DNA from: Pseudomonas sp. MH9.2
GTDB taxonomy: Bacteria > Pseudomonadota > Gammaproteobacteria > Pseudomonadales > Pseudomonadaceae
Assembly (NCBI RefSeq): GCF_034353875.1
Contig: NZ_CP133784.1
Coordinates: 992,001 to 1,056,000 of the forward strand
DNA length: 64,000 nt
Direction of reading: 5' to 3'
This document shows positions 1 through 9,400 of this stretch, piece after piece (within the stretch, counting starts at the first letter, position 1; every line of letters starts with the position of its first letter). Below the pieces are notes generated by a model. That model had not been told where the DNA came from. It ran no database searches and saw nothing but the letters and a program-made list of their open reading frames with translations. The position numbers and the translations under genes are program-made.

Positions 1-507
1 GGCACCACCGACATGGGCATCATTGCCGGTCCGGTGGAAGCCGCTGGCTTACAGGTGATGCACTTCAGCACCGACCGTCTGGTGCTGGCCGTCCCCGTAG
101 GGCATGCGCTGGCCAGCCCGAAACCGGTCACCCTTAAACAGACCCTGGCCTTCCAGCATATAGGCCTGCACGAAGGCAGCACGCTCCTGAGTTTCCTGCG
201 TGATCATGTCGAGCGACTGGGGCAAAACCTGTCGCTGCGGATTCAGGTGTCCAGCTTCGAGGCCATCTGCCGCATGGTCGAAGCTGGCGTGGGCATTGGC
301 ATTATTCCCGAGTCCGCCGCTGCCCGGCACAGCCGCACCATGCAACTGGCGATTGTCGAACTCGACGAACCCTGGGCGATTCGCGAACGCAGTATTCTGG
401 TCCGCGAACTGGACGCCTTGCCAGGCACGGTGCGCGCGCTGATCGCAACCTTGATGCCGGATGCGCCCGAAGTGACAACCGACGACGCGGTACCGGCGCT
501 CGGCTAA
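1..507 (+). CDS. LysR-family transcriptional regulator, C-terminal part
   Basis: The reading frame is open from base 1, so the start and the N-terminal winged helix-turn-helix lie outside the window. What remains is about 168 residues of a LysR effector-binding (periplasmic-binding-like) domain. Typical features are the VPVGHALA stretch, the SFEAICRMVEAGVGIGIIPE segment that forms part of the ligand cleft, and a closing helix. Its TAA stop overlaps the stop of the convergent histidine kinase gene by a few bases. The target genes and ligand cannot be judged without the upstream part. The family call is firm; the role is unknown. Confidence 0.9.
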   Translation, partial: GTTDMGIIAGPVEAAGLQVMHFSTDRLVLAVPVGHALASPKPVTLKQTLAFQHIGLHEGSTLLSFLRDHVERLGQNLSLRIQVSSFEAICRMVEAGVGIGIIPESAAARHSRTMQLAIVELDEPWAIRERSILVRELDALPGTVRALIATLMPDAPEVTTDDAVPALG

Positions 508-1967
508 GCCCCCGCCGCCGTGAGTTCGAAACAAAAAATCGCGCCTTTTCCGGGCGCCGACAGCAGACGAATCTGAGCGTCGTGCAATTGCAAAATGCGC
601 CGCACGATCAGCAGGCCGAGCCCTCCCGAGCGCCGGTCGCCCGCCTGACTGAAAGGCCGGCGGAACAGGTTTTCCAGCAGTCGCGCAGGAATACCCGGCC
701 CGGTATCGCTGACCGTGACAATTACTTTGCCCGCCTCATGCTTGAGCGCCACCTCAATGGTCCCGCCCGACGGGGTATGCCGGATCGCGTTGTCGATCAG
801 GTTAGTCAGTACCCGCTCGATCATGCCCAGGTCGGCCGACACCATGGACGACGAGCGCGGTAATACCGCCACCAGCCGCGACTGTCTGGCTTCGGCCATC
901 AATTCGAATTTCTGAAAGACGTCCTGAATCAAGTCGGAGAGCGAAAAATCTTCGACCACCAGTTGCACAGCGCCATGCTCCAGCCGGGCCAGCTCGAACA
1001 ACGCCTGCGCCAGTTGACGTACGTTATCGCTCTGACTCAGGGCCGCAGCGAGATAGCGCTGCCGCTCGACCTCGCTCAGCGTTGCGCCCTTGAACGAGAG
1101 GGTTTCCAGATAGCCATGCAACGACGCCAGCGGCGTGCGCAAGTCATGGGAAATATTCGCCACCAGTTCGCGTCGGTCTTGATCCAGCTGCGTCAGGGTG
1201 CGCCATTGCTCGGCAATCCGAGCAGCCATCTGGCTAAAACTGGCCTCAAGCACGGCTATTTCATCGCGTCGACTGGCGCCATCTTCTGCGGTTACCGGCA
1301 ACGCGACCGGTTCCGCCTGGGTATCGAAGTGGCGCATAGTGTCGGTCAGTCGGCGCAGTGGCCGGGTAATCATCCGAAATGCCATCAGCCCCGCCACAAG
1401 CCCCAGCAGTGCAACCAGCGCCATCGACCATAACGTCGTGCGCAACACCGAACTGGCAGCCACCTGAGCAGAAATGAGGTCATGCGCCTCGCCCATCAAT
1501 ACCACGTAGAGGTAGCCCAAATCCTGGCTCCCATCGTGCAGCGCGGCGACGCTGAAAACCTTTTGGCCGTCGACACTGCGCGGATCCTCGCCGAGGATTG
1601 GCAGTGGCTGCCCGTCTAGCAAGCGGTGCAGAGGATTGAGGTCGACGCGGTCGCGCTTCAGGTGCCCGGCTGGCGCATCGTCACCCGTGATACGGCCCGC
1701 GCTGTCCAGCAAATAGACTTCGACGCTGGGATTGACGTTCATTAGCTTGCTGAACAGCCTGCGGATGTCCTCAACCTTGAGAGTACCGGGACCAATCATG
1801 TTGTTGTCGCGGGCGATACTGTCAGCCAAGCCACGCGACAAGCCTTGCACCACTTCCTTTTCATGCAGGTCGTTGGCCCGGATCTGCAACCACGCCGACG
1901 CCCCACAACAGGCCAACAGCAAGATCGCGAACGCCACGGACAGGCGTTGTAATAGCGTCAGGTTCAT
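504..1967 (-). CDS. Membrane sensor histidine kinase
   Basis: This 487-residue kinase has a TM helix at about residues 8-28, a periplasmic sensor region of roughly 145 residues, and a second TM helix near 175-200. A HAMP linker follows, then a dimerisation domain with SHDLRTP (phospho-accepting His274), an N box with NLIDNAIRH at 389-397, a DTGPGIP G1 box at 421-427 and GGLGL at 448-452. The gene overlaps the upstream response-regulator gene by 4 bases, so the two are translationally coupled. The pair is divergent from the MsrB-DipZ-MsrA operon, which suggests, without proof, that the kinase senses oxidative damage or a related envelope stress. The periplasmic domain matches no sensor family I recognise. 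Confidence 0.93.
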   Translation of the reverse strand: MNLTLLQRLSVAFAILLLACCGASAWLQIRANDLHEKEVVQGLSRGLADSIARDNNMIGPGTLKVEDIRRLFSKLMNVNPSVEVYLLDSAGRITGDDAPAGHLKRDRVDLNPLHRLLDGQPLPILGEDPRSVDGQKVFSVAALHDGSQDLGYLYVVLMGEAHDLISAQVAASSVLRTTLWSMALVALLGLVAGLMAFRMITRPLRRLTDTMRHFDTQAEPVALPVTAEDGASRRDEIAVLEASFSQMAARIAEQWRTLTQLDQDRRELVANISHDLRTPLASLHGYLETLSFKGATLSEVERQRYLAAALSQSDNVRQLAQALFELARLEHGAVQLVVEDFSLSDLIQDVFQKFELMAEARQSRLVAVLPRSSSMVSADLGMIERVLTNLIDNAIRHTPSGGTIEVALKHEAGKVIVTVSDTGPGIPARLLENLFRRPFSQAGDRRSGGLGLLIVRRILQLHDAQIRLLSAPGKGAIFCFELTAAGA

Positions 1968-2686
1968 TCAGGAGGCCTCACGCGGTCCGGCGAAAAGCGA
2001 TAACCCAGGCCCCAAACGGTCAGGATGCGGCTGGGTTCCGCCGGATCAACCTCGACTTTTGCGCGCAGACGATTGATGTGGGTGTTGACGGTATGTTCAT
2101 AGCCATCGTGCTTGTAGCCCCACACCTGATTGAGTAAGTCCATGCGTGAAAATACCTTTCCAGGATTTTTCACAAAGAAATACAACAGGTCGAATTCACG
2201 CGGCGTGAGTTCGAGGTATTTACCATCGACCTCGGCCTGACGCGTCACGGGATCGAGCGACAGCCCGTTGAGCTCAATCTTGCCAGCGACGGTTCTCATG
2301 TTTTTTTCCAGGGCGTCCACCCTGCGCAACAGCGCCTTGACCCTTGCCGCCAGTTCCAGCATCGAAAAGGGTTTGGCCAGATAATCGTCAGCGCCCAGTT
2401 CGAGCCCAAGCACCCGATGCATCTCGCTGGAGCGGGCACTGGTGATAATGATTGGCGTATAGCGAGCCATGGCACGGGCTTGCCGGCAGATTTCCAGACC
2501 GTCCACGCCCGGCAGCATCAAATCCAGGATCAGGGCATCCCAGCCGCCCTGCTCAAGCTGCGCCAGCCCGGCATTGCCATCGGCGCAATGCGTCACTGCG
2601 TAGCCCTCGTCCTGCAAATGCAGGCGCAACAAGCCTGCGAGCTGCAGATCATCTTCGACAATCAATACACGTTTGGGCGTATCCAT
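1964..2686 (-). CDS. OmpR/PhoB-family response regulator
   Basis: This 240-residue regulator has a receiver domain with the acidic pair E11-D12-D13, phospho-acceptor D55 (LILDLMLPG) and K105 (YLAKPF). A C-terminal OmpR-type winged helix follows (LTPREFDLLYFF, then TVNTHINRLRAKVE and GLGYRF). I start at the ATG at 2686 because an AGAAGG ribosome-binding site precedes it and because the receiver fold begins at once (KRVLIVEDD). A longer in-frame extension to 2767 has no family support. It is coupled to the kinase gene downstream and probably controls the divergent methionine-sulfoxide repair genes through the 2687-2856 intergenic region. Confidence 0.93.
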   Translation of the reverse strand: MDTPKRVLIVEDDLQLAGLLRLHLQDEGYAVTHCADGNAGLAQLEQGGWDALILDLMLPGVDGLEICRQARAMARYTPIIITSARSSEMHRVLGLELGADDYLAKPFSMLELAARVKALLRRVDALEKNMRTVAGKIELNGLSLDPVTRQAEVDGKYLELTPREFDLLYFFVKNPGKVFSRMDLLNQVWGYKHDGYEHTVNTHINRLRAKVEVDPAEPSRILTVWGLGYRFSPDRVRPPE

Positions 2687-2856
2687 TATCAGCCTTCTGG
2701 AATGGGTGACGCCGACGCGCGGGGGACGCGACGGGAAAGCCATTGTGCAAGATTCCATCGAATCCATTTATCACAATTAATTTAACTTTGCGTGAGGACT
2801 TGGTGACTGCCCGCGAAAAACAATGACACAACGCCCACTCCTTCCAAGTGAACCCT

Positions 2857-3372
2857 ATGCAATCCAGACGATGGTTTCTTTTTTGCGGCACGGCTGGCGT
2901 CGCCTTGGCGGCGACAGGACTCCTCGACTGGCGCGCCCTGGCCGCGACGTCGGGCGGAATGGCCAATACCGGTGAAGTCTTCGAGGTGTCGCACACCGAG
3001 GCCGAGTGGCGCGCGCTACTGACGGCGAATCAATTCAAGGTACTGCGCCACAGTGCAACCGAACGGCCGGGCAGCAGCCCGCTCAACAACGAACACCGGA
3101 CCGGCCGTTTTGCCTGTGCAGGGTGCCAGCTTGAGTTGTTTTCTTCCCGCACCAAATTCGACAGTCACACCGGCTGGCCAAGCTTTTATGCCCCGCTCGA
3201 ACATGCCGTCGCAGAAACACGCGACATGGCGCTTGGCATGGTCCGCACCGAAGTGCATTGCCGTCGTTGCGGCGGCCATCTTGGCCATGTGTTCGATGAC
3301 GGCCCCGAACCGACCGGGCTGCGCTACTGCATGAACGGCGTGGCCATGACATTCAAGCCAGGTTCGGCATGA
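2857..3372 (+). CDS. msrB: Tat-exported peptide-methionine (R)-S-oxide reductase MsrB
   Basis: MsrB reduces the R epimer of protein-bound methionine sulfoxide. This copy has 171 residues and begins with a twin-arginine signal (QSRRWFLF followed by a hydrophobic stretch and ALAA), so the product is expected in the periplasm after folding. The zinc-binding Cys pairs are CAGC and CRRC, the substrate pocket contains SHTGWPSF, and the catalytic Cys sits in RYCMNG. No clear ribosome-binding site precedes either the ATG at 2857 or the in-frame GTG at 2848, so the start is a choice. It is the first gene of an operon with DipZ and MsrA. Tat export of MsrB is unusual, since most bacterial MsrB proteins are cytoplasmic. 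Confidence 0.92.
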   Translation: MQSRRWFLFCGTAGVALAATGLLDWRALAATSGGMANTGEVFEVSHTEAEWRALLTANQFKVLRHSATERPGSSPLNNEHRTGRFACAGCQLELFSSRTKFDSHTGWPSFYAPLEHAVAETRDMALGMVRTEVHCRRCGGHLGHVFDDGPEPTGLRYCMNGVAMTFKPGSA

Positions 3373-3413
3373 GCCATGACTCAGCCCACAGCGACTAAAC
3401 AGGATTCAGCCCA

Positions 3414-5186
3414 ATGCTATTAATCATCTTGTCGTATCTAGGGGGCGTGCTGACCATTCTCAGCCCCTGCATTCTGCCGGTGCTGCCCTTCGTCTTCGCC
3501 CGCTCAGGCGAGCCGTTCCGGCGCAGTGGCCTACCACTATTGTGCGGCATGGCGTTGACGTTCGCGGCGGTCGCGACCCTGGCAGCTGTCGGCGGTGGAT
3601 GGGTGGTGCAGGCCAACCAATATGGTCGCTGGCTGGCAGTCGCGCTGATGGCATTCTTCAGCTTGACCCTGTTGATGCCCCATTTGACCGAGCGTTTGAC
3701 ACGCCCGCTGGTCTCGGCAGGAGACCGTCTTTCCCAATCGGCACAAACAGCGGGCGGCCCACCCAGCATCAAGTCATCGTTTTTGCTCGGGGTTGCCACC
3801 GGTCTGTTATGGGCACCTTGTGCCGGTCCCATCCTCGGCCTAGTACTCACCGGCGCGGCGCTGCATGGCGCCAGCGTTGGCACAACCCTGTTGCTGCTGG
3901 CCTATGCTGCCGGGGCTGCGACCTCCCTCGCCTTTGCCTTGCTGATTGGCGGCAAACTGTTTACAGCCATGAAACGCTCATTGGGTGCAGGCGAATGGCT
4001 GCGTCGAGGCCTGGGTATCGCCATGCTAATCGGCGTCGTCGCTATCGCTACGGGGCTGGACACAGGGCTGCTGAGCAACGTATCCAGCGTGGCGACAGCC
4101 GGACTCGAGCAAAAGCTGCTCAATACCCTGTCGCCGGTTGCACCGAGTGACAGCAGTCCGAGCGGCGCCACGATGAACGTGAGTCTTAAGGACGTCGCCG
4201 ACTCAGCCCTGAAACTGCCAGTAGAAGGCTCGTTGCCCGACCTCTCCGGCGCAGTTACATGGCTGAACTCTGCCCCGCTCACCGCCGCAGAGCTGAAGGG
4301 CAAAGTCGTGGTCATCGACTTCTGGACGTATTCCTGCATCAACTGCCTGCGCAGCCTGCCTTACGTTAACGCATGGGCAAAGAAATACCATGATCAGGGT
4401 TTGGTGGTGATCGGCGTGCACGCGCCCGAGTTTGCCTTTGAACGAGACGTCGACAACGTGCGCAAGGCGGTGCGTGATCTGGGCATACATTACCCGGTTG
4501 CCCTCGACAACGACTACGCGATCTGGCGTGATTTCAACAATCAGTATTGGCCCGCGCATTACTTTATCGACGCTCAAGGAAACATTCGTTACCACCATTT
4601 TGGCGAGGGTGATTACGCGCAGTCAGAGCACGTTATCCAACAATTACTGGCAGAAGCAGGTCATAAAAATGTTGCCAGTGACATGGTCACCGCGGCCGAT
4701 GCTCAAGGCGTCCAGATGGCCGCAGATGATGCGGAGGTAAGCTCTCCTGAAACCTACCTGGGTTACGCGCGGGCGCAGAACTTCACATCCGGGGGCGATG
4801 AGGTAGCCGACAAGGCGCAGACCTATGCCGCTCCGGCGCAACTGAATCTGAACCAATGGGGCCTGGCGGGTAAATGGACCGCCGAGCCCGAGCAGGTCAG
4901 GCTCGAACATGCCCCCGGCCGTATCATCTATCGTTTTCATGCGCGGGACCTGCATCTGGTTCTCGGGCCTGGGCCCGACGGCAAACCTGTGCGCTTTCGG
5001 GTCAGCATCGACGGCGCAGCACCCGGTGAGGATCACGGCACTGACAGTGCGCCCAATGGTGACGGCACGGTGACCGAACAGCGCCTTTATCAACTGATAC
5101 GCCAGACCGGCCCCATTATCGATCACACCTTTGCCATTGAGTTCATGGACCCCGGCGTGCAGGCCTACGCATTTACATTCGGTTGA
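3414..5186 (+). CDS. dipZ: DipZ-type CcdA/thioredoxin fusion (thiol-reductant exporter)
   Basis: This 590-residue protein carries reducing power across the inner membrane. The N-terminal part (about 1-230) is a CcdA/DsbD-like bundle with the paired cysteines C19 (SPCILP) and C136 (APCAGP). It is followed by a periplasmic thioredoxin-like domain with the redox pair C308-I-N-C311 (FWTYSCINCL) and then a C-terminal beta-rich domain typical of DipZ. AGGA at 3401-3404 lies 9 bases before the ATG. It sits between msrB and msrA, so the natural reading is that it re-reduces the exported Msr enzymes using cytoplasmic thioredoxin electrons. That link is inferred from context. Confidence 0.9.
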   Translation: MLLIILSYLGGVLTILSPCILPVLPFVFARSGEPFRRSGLPLLCGMALTFAAVATLAAVGGGWVVQANQYGRWLAVALMAFFSLTLLMPHLTERLTRPLVSAGDRLSQSAQTAGGPPSIKSSFLLGVATGLLWAPCAGPILGLVLTGAALHGASVGTTLLLLAYAAGAATSLAFALLIGGKLFTAMKRSLGAGEWLRRGLGIAMLIGVVAIATGLDTGLLSNVSSVATAGLEQKLLNTLSPVAPSDSSPSGATMNVSLKDVADSALKLPVEGSLPDLSGAVTWLNSAPLTAAELKGKVVVIDFWTYSCINCLRSLPYVNAWAKKYHDQGLVVIGVHAPEFAFERDVDNVRKAVRDLGIHYPVALDNDYAIWRDFNNQYWPAHYFIDAQGNIRYHHFGEGDYAQSEHVIQQLLAEAGHKNVASDMVTAADAQGVQMAADDAEVSSPETYLGYARAQNFTSGGDEVADKAQTYAAPAQLNLNQWGLAGKWTAEPEQVRLEHAPGRIIYRFHARDLHLVLGPGPDGKPVRFRVSIDGAAPGEDHGTDSAPNGDGTVTEQRLYQLIRQTGPIIDHTFAIEFMDPGVQAYAFTFG

Positions 5187-5247
5187 TCACGTGGTTCTGC
5201 CTTCGCAGCGTGCGATTTTCTCAATGATGAACGTGAGGATGAAAGAA

Positions 5248-5979
5248 ATGAGTACTTCTACAGTGGGCGAAAAGAAATCGGCTTCGTGGTTGCCGTTGAA
5301 ACTGGCTGGCATCAGCTTGATCACGGCGCTACTAGGCCTGTCGCAATCAGCGTGTTCAGCCGAAAAAGCCGTTGCCATCGCCCCACCCGCTCTGGATGAA
5401 CCTGTCGGCACCGCCCACCACGAAGTAGCCGTAATCGCTGGCGGATGTTTTTGGGGGGTTCAAGGCGTATTCCAGCACGTACGCGGCGTCGAGAACGCAG
5501 TGTCCGGCTACGCGGGCGGCGCCGCCAACACGGCAGAATATGGACAGGTCAGTTCCGGCAATACCGGGCATGCGGAGTCGGTACAGATCACCTACGACCC
5601 GACAACAATCACTTATGGACGCTTGCTGCAGGTATTTTTCTCGGTGGCCCACAACCCAACCGAATTGAACAGACAAGGCCCTGATAGCGGCACCCAATAC
5701 CGGTCAGCGATTTTCCCGCAGAACCCGCTGCAGGAAAAAATCGCCAAGGCCTACATCATCCAGCTTGATGCATCCAAAGCGTTCAACGCACCGATCATCA
5801 CCCGAATTGAAACCAACAAAAGCTTCTACCCGGCCGAGGAATACCATCAGAACTACCTGACCCTGCACCCGAGCAGTCCCTACATCGCCATCAATGACCT
5901 GCCGAAAGTAGAGAATCTCAAGCAGATGGAGCCGACCCTCTACAGGGCCGATCCAGTACTCGTTAGCATAGCAAAGTAA
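5248..5979 (+). CDS. msrA: Exported peptide-methionine (S)-S-oxide reductase MsrA
   Basis: MsrA reduces the S epimer of methionine sulfoxide. From the ATG at 5248 (GAGGA at 5235-5239, 8-base spacer) it has 243 residues. A hydrophobic N-terminal segment (about 17-37) ends in SACSA, a probable signal peptide or anchor. The catalytic motif is GGCFWGV with Cys67, followed by the family stretches SGYAGG and GHAESVQ and by NPTELNRQGPDSGTQYRS. The longer open frame to 5131 overlaps dipZ and has no support. With msrB and dipZ it covers both sulfoxide epimers plus electron supply, all aimed outside the cytoplasm. Confidence 0.93.
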   Translation: MSTSTVGEKKSASWLPLKLAGISLITALLGLSQSACSAEKAVAIAPPALDEPVGTAHHEVAVIAGGCFWGVQGVFQHVRGVENAVSGYAGGAANTAEYGQVSSGNTGHAESVQITYDPTTITYGRLLQVFFSVAHNPTELNRQGPDSGTQYRSAIFPQNPLQEKIAKAYIIQLDASKAFNAPIITRIETNKSFYPAEEYHQNYLTLHPSSPYIAINDLPKVENLKQMEPTLYRADPVLVSIAK

Positions 5980-6017
5980 ACGTGTAGCTCGTGAAACCGA
6001 GGGCTGGCGACCTGACC

Positions 6018-6422
6018 CTAGATCCACACATCATTCTGCGCCGTCCTGTCGCCACCCTCGGCCCCGGTATTGAGCACGCCGGTTGGCTCGATCAACATCA
6101 GTTTCACTTCATGTTCGGCGTAGGGTTTGTGCTCGACACCCTTGCGTACGACATATAGCTCGCCTGCCGACAGCCGCACCACTCCATCGCGGAAATCGAT
6201 ACGCAACTGGCCTTCAAGGACGATGAACGTCTCATCGGTATCGACATGAGAATGCCAGACAAAATCACCCTGGATTTTCACCACCTTGAATTGGTAATCG
6301 TTCATCTGCGCAACGACTTTGGGTGTCCAGTGTTCACTGAACAGACTGAGTTTTTCAGCAAGATTGATGGCTTTATACGGGGTCTGGCTAGAGGATTCCG
6401 TGTGCATGGCGACGCTTCCCAT
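6018..6422 (-). CDS. Small cupin-domain protein
   Basis: This single-domain cupin has about 134 residues. Cupin motif 1 appears as WHSHVDTDETFIVLEGQLRI, with metal-ligand-like His and Glu, and motif 2 as LSAGELYVVRKGVEHKP. Small stand-alone cupins of this kind are often annotated as mannose-6-phosphate-isomerase-like, but the substrate cannot be inferred. The ATG at 6422 was taken as start. A second in-frame ATG at 6407 with GGGAAG upstream is nearly as good. It is convergent with msrA and lies downstream of the AraC gene on the same strand. Confidence 0.8.
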   Translation of the reverse strand: MGSVAMHTESSSQTPYKAINLAEKLSLFSEHWTPKVVAQMNDYQFKVVKIQGDFVWHSHVDTDETFIVLEGQLRIDFRDGVVRLSAGELYVVRKGVEHKPYAEHEVKLMLIEPTGVLNTGAEGGDRTAQNDVWI

Positions 6423-6504
6423 GGTCAATGAACCCTAAGCTTAAGAGCGCCAGGTTGGCCTCGTCTTGTATGATCGTGCAGCGTTGAGCGTAGTGCGCTG
6501 CCCG

Positions 6505-7338
6505 CTATCGAGCGCCGAGCATCTTCAACCAGCGCCCCGGCGAAATGCCGTAGGTTCTGACAAAATGCCGAGTCATATGGCTTTGATCAGAGAACCCGGC
6601 TAGCGCTGCTGCATCAGTCAGCGAATAGCCCTGAGTCATCATGCGCCGAACCTGATCGAGACGGCGCAGGGTCAGGTAACGGTAGGGACTGGTGCCGAAC
6701 AGTGCACGAAAATCTCGTGACAGGCGCCAGCGATCCCGGCCGCTAACAGCCTCCAATTCACTGAGGGTGACGGTGTGCTGCCATGAAGCCAGAAGAAATT
6801 CACGCGCCTTTTGCGCGGCCGGGTAATCCACGATTTGCCTGACCGCGTGCACGCCCGACGCGACCTGCAGCGCCGTGGCCAGGTCGAACAAGGCATCGTC
6901 CATTTCCAGCGGATCAATCGCGCAGTCCATGTCCTGAAGCAAAACCTGAGTCGCCGCAAAAAGACCCGGATCGCCGCTGATCCCGCCCTTGATAAACGGC
7001 AACGGTTTGCCTCCCAGCACCTGCTGCAAGTGTGCCGGTTCAACATAAAACATGCGGTAGTGGAAACCGTCCTCGGTACCGGCGTGCCCGTCATGGGGTT
7101 CATCGGGATGCAACACCATCGTCCGGCCAGGCAAGCTGTGCTGCAACTTTTTGCCATAATTGAAGCTTTGCACACCGGACAAGGTCCGGCCTATAGCGTA
7201 GGTATCGTGCCGATGCATCTCATAACCATGGCCGTGAAAAAATGCTTCAATCCGCTCCAGCTTTGGCGATTGTGTGGCGCGCAGCACCCAGTCTTTTCCA
7301 GGCGCGGTGGATGAATCGCCGATTGTGTGTTTACCCAT
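6505..7338 (-). CDS. AraC-family transcriptional regulator
   Basis: This 277-residue regulator has an N-terminal cupin-like sensor domain (HGHGYEMHRHDTYAIG, then VLHPDEPHDGHAG) of the AraC-binding type and a C-terminal double helix-turn-helix (LSRDFRALFGTSPYRYLTLRRL, then AALAGFSDQSHMTRHF). I start at the ATG at 7338 because the cupin begins soon after; the frame continues upstream to 7419 without family support. Its targets are not evident. The cupin gene downstream on the same strand is a weak candidate. Confidence 0.87.
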   Translation of the reverse strand: MGKHTIGDSSTAPGKDWVLRATQSPKLERIEAFFHGHGYEMHRHDTYAIGRTLSGVQSFNYGKKLQHSLPGRTMVLHPDEPHDGHAGTEDGFHYRMFYVEPAHLQQVLGGKPLPFIKGGISGDPGLFAATQVLLQDMDCAIDPLEMDDALFDLATALQVASGVHAVRQIVDYPAAQKAREFLLASWQHTVTLSELEAVSGRDRWRLSRDFRALFGTSPYRYLTLRRLDQVRRMMTQGYSLTDAAALAGFSDQSHMTRHFVRTYGISPGRWLKMLGAR

Positions 7339-7489
7339 GGTGAAGACTCGGATAGAAGGCACGAATGGCACTACTGATAACACGTTTCTCGATTTACGTT
7401 GAAAAGAGCTGTACGCCAACCCAAAACAGGTTAAGCCTGCGCACTAAGGCCAACCTGTCGACTGACGACCCACAACGCAAAGAGCTGCC

Positions 7490-8440
7490 ATGCCGACGTT
7501 ATATTTTTCGCGCATCAAAGCCCACTGGTTGAGGCTGCTATGCATGACGTTGGTGATCCTCGGCATGCCGTTAAGTTGCTCGGTGCTAAAGCACGAAGAG
7601 CGCTCTCTGCTGTTCCAGATCGAGCCCGGCACCGCCAGTTGGTATCACGGTTTGCCAGCCGACGTTGAAGAACTGGAACTCAAGGCGCCCGGTTTTGGCG
7701 ACTCGCAAAACATTCATGCCTGGTGGTGGCCAGCGGCTAAAGCCGGCGCGCCCGCCGTGCTGTATCTGCACGGAACACGGTGGAACCTGACGGGCCAGTT
7801 TTTCCGCATCGAACAACTGCATGCCATGGGTTTTTCTGTGCTGGCTATCGATTACCGCGGCTTCGGTCAGAGCCTGGGGCCACTGCCGTCAGAGGTCTCG
7901 GTGTACGAAGATGCACGTATCGCCTGGGCGCGCCTGAAAGTCTTGCAACCCGACGCCACAAAACGGCTTTTATACGGCCATTCACTGGGCGGTGCCGTGG
8001 CGATTGATCTGGCCGCTGAACTCGGTCGCGATGCTGAAAGCGACGGCGGTAAAAAGCAGGCGCGGGGGCTGATCATCGAATCCACTTTCACCACCCTCGC
8101 TGACGTGGCGACGGCTGTCGCCAACACGTCGTTGCCGGTGCGCTGGTTGTTGTCGCAAAAGTTCGATTCCATCGACAAAATCGCTGAGATCCACATGCCG
8201 GTACTGATCGTGCACGGCATGGATGACCCTTATGTGCCATCACGCTTCAGTGAAGCGCTGTATCAGGCCGCGCAGGAACCCAAACGCTTGTTACTGGTCC
8301 CTGGCGGCACGCACAACAACAGCATGAGCCTGGGCCGTGATGCCTACAGCCAGGCGATTCAAACGCTATTGAAGTCCGGTAACGCCGCGACCCCGCTAGA
8401 GAAACCCATTGCATTCAAACAGAGCACCGCTGCCGGGTGA
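7490..8440 (+). CDS. Alpha/beta hydrolase with N-terminal membrane or signal segment
   Basis: This 316-residue serine-hydrolase-fold protein is related to the YqkD/BEM46 group. A hydrophobic segment lies at about residues 13-28, ending near a Cys in a poor lipobox context. The oxyanion region appears as LYLHGTRWN, the nucleophile elbow as YGHSLGGA, the acidic residue in HGMDDPYVP, and the catalytic His in GGTHNNS. It is probably anchored on the periplasmic face of the inner membrane. It stands alone, convergent with the DUF979 gene. The substrate is unknown. Confidence 0.85.
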   Translation: MPTLYFSRIKAHWLRLLCMTLVILGMPLSCSVLKHEERSLLFQIEPGTASWYHGLPADVEELELKAPGFGDSQNIHAWWWPAAKAGAPAVLYLHGTRWNLTGQFFRIEQLHAMGFSVLAIDYRGFGQSLGPLPSEVSVYEDARIAWARLKVLQPDATKRLLYGHSLGGAVAIDLAAELGRDAESDGGKKQARGLIIESTFTTLADVATAVANTSLPVRWLLSQKFDSIDKIAEIHMPVLIVHGMDDPYVPSRFSEALYQAAQEPKRLLLVPGGTHNNSMSLGRDAYSQAIQTLLKSGNAATPLEKPIAFKQSTAAG

Positions 8441-8449
8441 TTTAAAACA

Positions 8450-9400
8450 TCACATCAATACATACAACAGCACGATATTGACCACCAGCATCGCCAGCGC
8501 TGTGGGGATCTGCGCCTTGATGACCGCGTACTTGTCCGGTAACTCCAGCAACGCCGCAGGGACGATGTTGTAGTTGGCGGCCATGGGCGTCATCAGTGTT
8601 CCGCAGTAACCGGAGAACATGCCAATGGCCGCCATCACCGCAGGGTTGGCGCCGTACATGCCGACCAGAATGGGCACACCAATACCACCCGTCATCACTG
8701 GAAAGGCGGCGAAACCGTTGCCCATGACCACAGTGAACAGGGCCATGCCCAGCACGTAGACCATCACCGCTACCAAGCGAAAGTCGAGGTTGATGTAGGC
8801 CGTGGCCAAGTGCGCCACCGCCTTGCCAACGCCAGCGTCATTGAATAACAACCCAAGCATGGCAAGCATTTGTGGCAGTACCAGAGCCCAACCCAGCGCT
8901 TCTGTCAGACGGCGTGACTCACGCATTGCCTGCACCGGAGTGTCGCGGGTCAGCCAGCACGCCAACACCAGCGCGATCAAGCAACCGATGCCCAGCGAGA
9001 CAAAAGTGCTGTTGGCCGGATCAAGCAAAGCCACGTCGCCGAATTTGACGTTTTTCAGAAACACCGCGCCGATCACAGTCACCAGCGGAATCGCCAGCGC
9101 CGGGATGAACAATTTGTTGCCCAAACGCCCGGCGCTTGCCCGACGAGCCTTGTCGGGCAGGTCATGATGTTTGCCCATACCAACCCCGCCGCACCCGGCG
9201 ATGGCAGCCATCGCTAGCACGCCGACGCCAACCAGCGCGGGCGGCAGTTGCTCGCCCACTAAAAACGCGATGCTGAACAGGCCCCAAAATAAACCCGTGC
9301 TCCAACGCTTCGGATTACTTTTATCGGTGAGCGTCATGACCGTGGTGATCGCCAGAATCACCCCGGCCAGCCAGTACAGGTATTGAATGGAAATGATCAT
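8450..9400 (-). CDS. DUF979-family membrane protein (putative transporter subunit)
   Basis: This 316-residue integral membrane protein has about nine or ten predicted hydrophobic segments. Its sequence style (GNGFAAFPVMTGGIGVP, then GYCGTLMTPMAANYNIVPA) is that of the DUF979 family. DUF979 and DUF969 proteins nearly always occur as an adjacent pair and are thought to form a two-component transporter. In many genomes the pair sits with pyrrolidone-carboxylate peptidase, which hints at 5-oxoproline or a related substrate. That peptidase gene is absent here. The start codon overlaps the DUF969 stop by 4 bases. Confidence 0.85.
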   Translation of the reverse strand: MIISIQYLYWLAGVILAITTVMTLTDKSNPKRWSTGLFWGLFSIAFLVGEQLPPALVGVGVLAMAAIAGCGGVGMGKHHDLPDKARRASAGRLGNKLFIPALAIPLVTVIGAVFLKNVKFGDVALLDPANSTFVSLGIGCLIALVLACWLTRDTPVQAMRESRRLTEALGWALVLPQMLAMLGLLFNDAGVGKAVAHLATAYINLDFRLVAVMVYVLGMALFTVVMGNGFAAFPVMTGGIGVPILVGMYGANPAVMAAIGMFSGYCGTLMTPMAANYNIVPAALLELPDKYAVIKAQIPTALAMLVVNIVLLYVLM

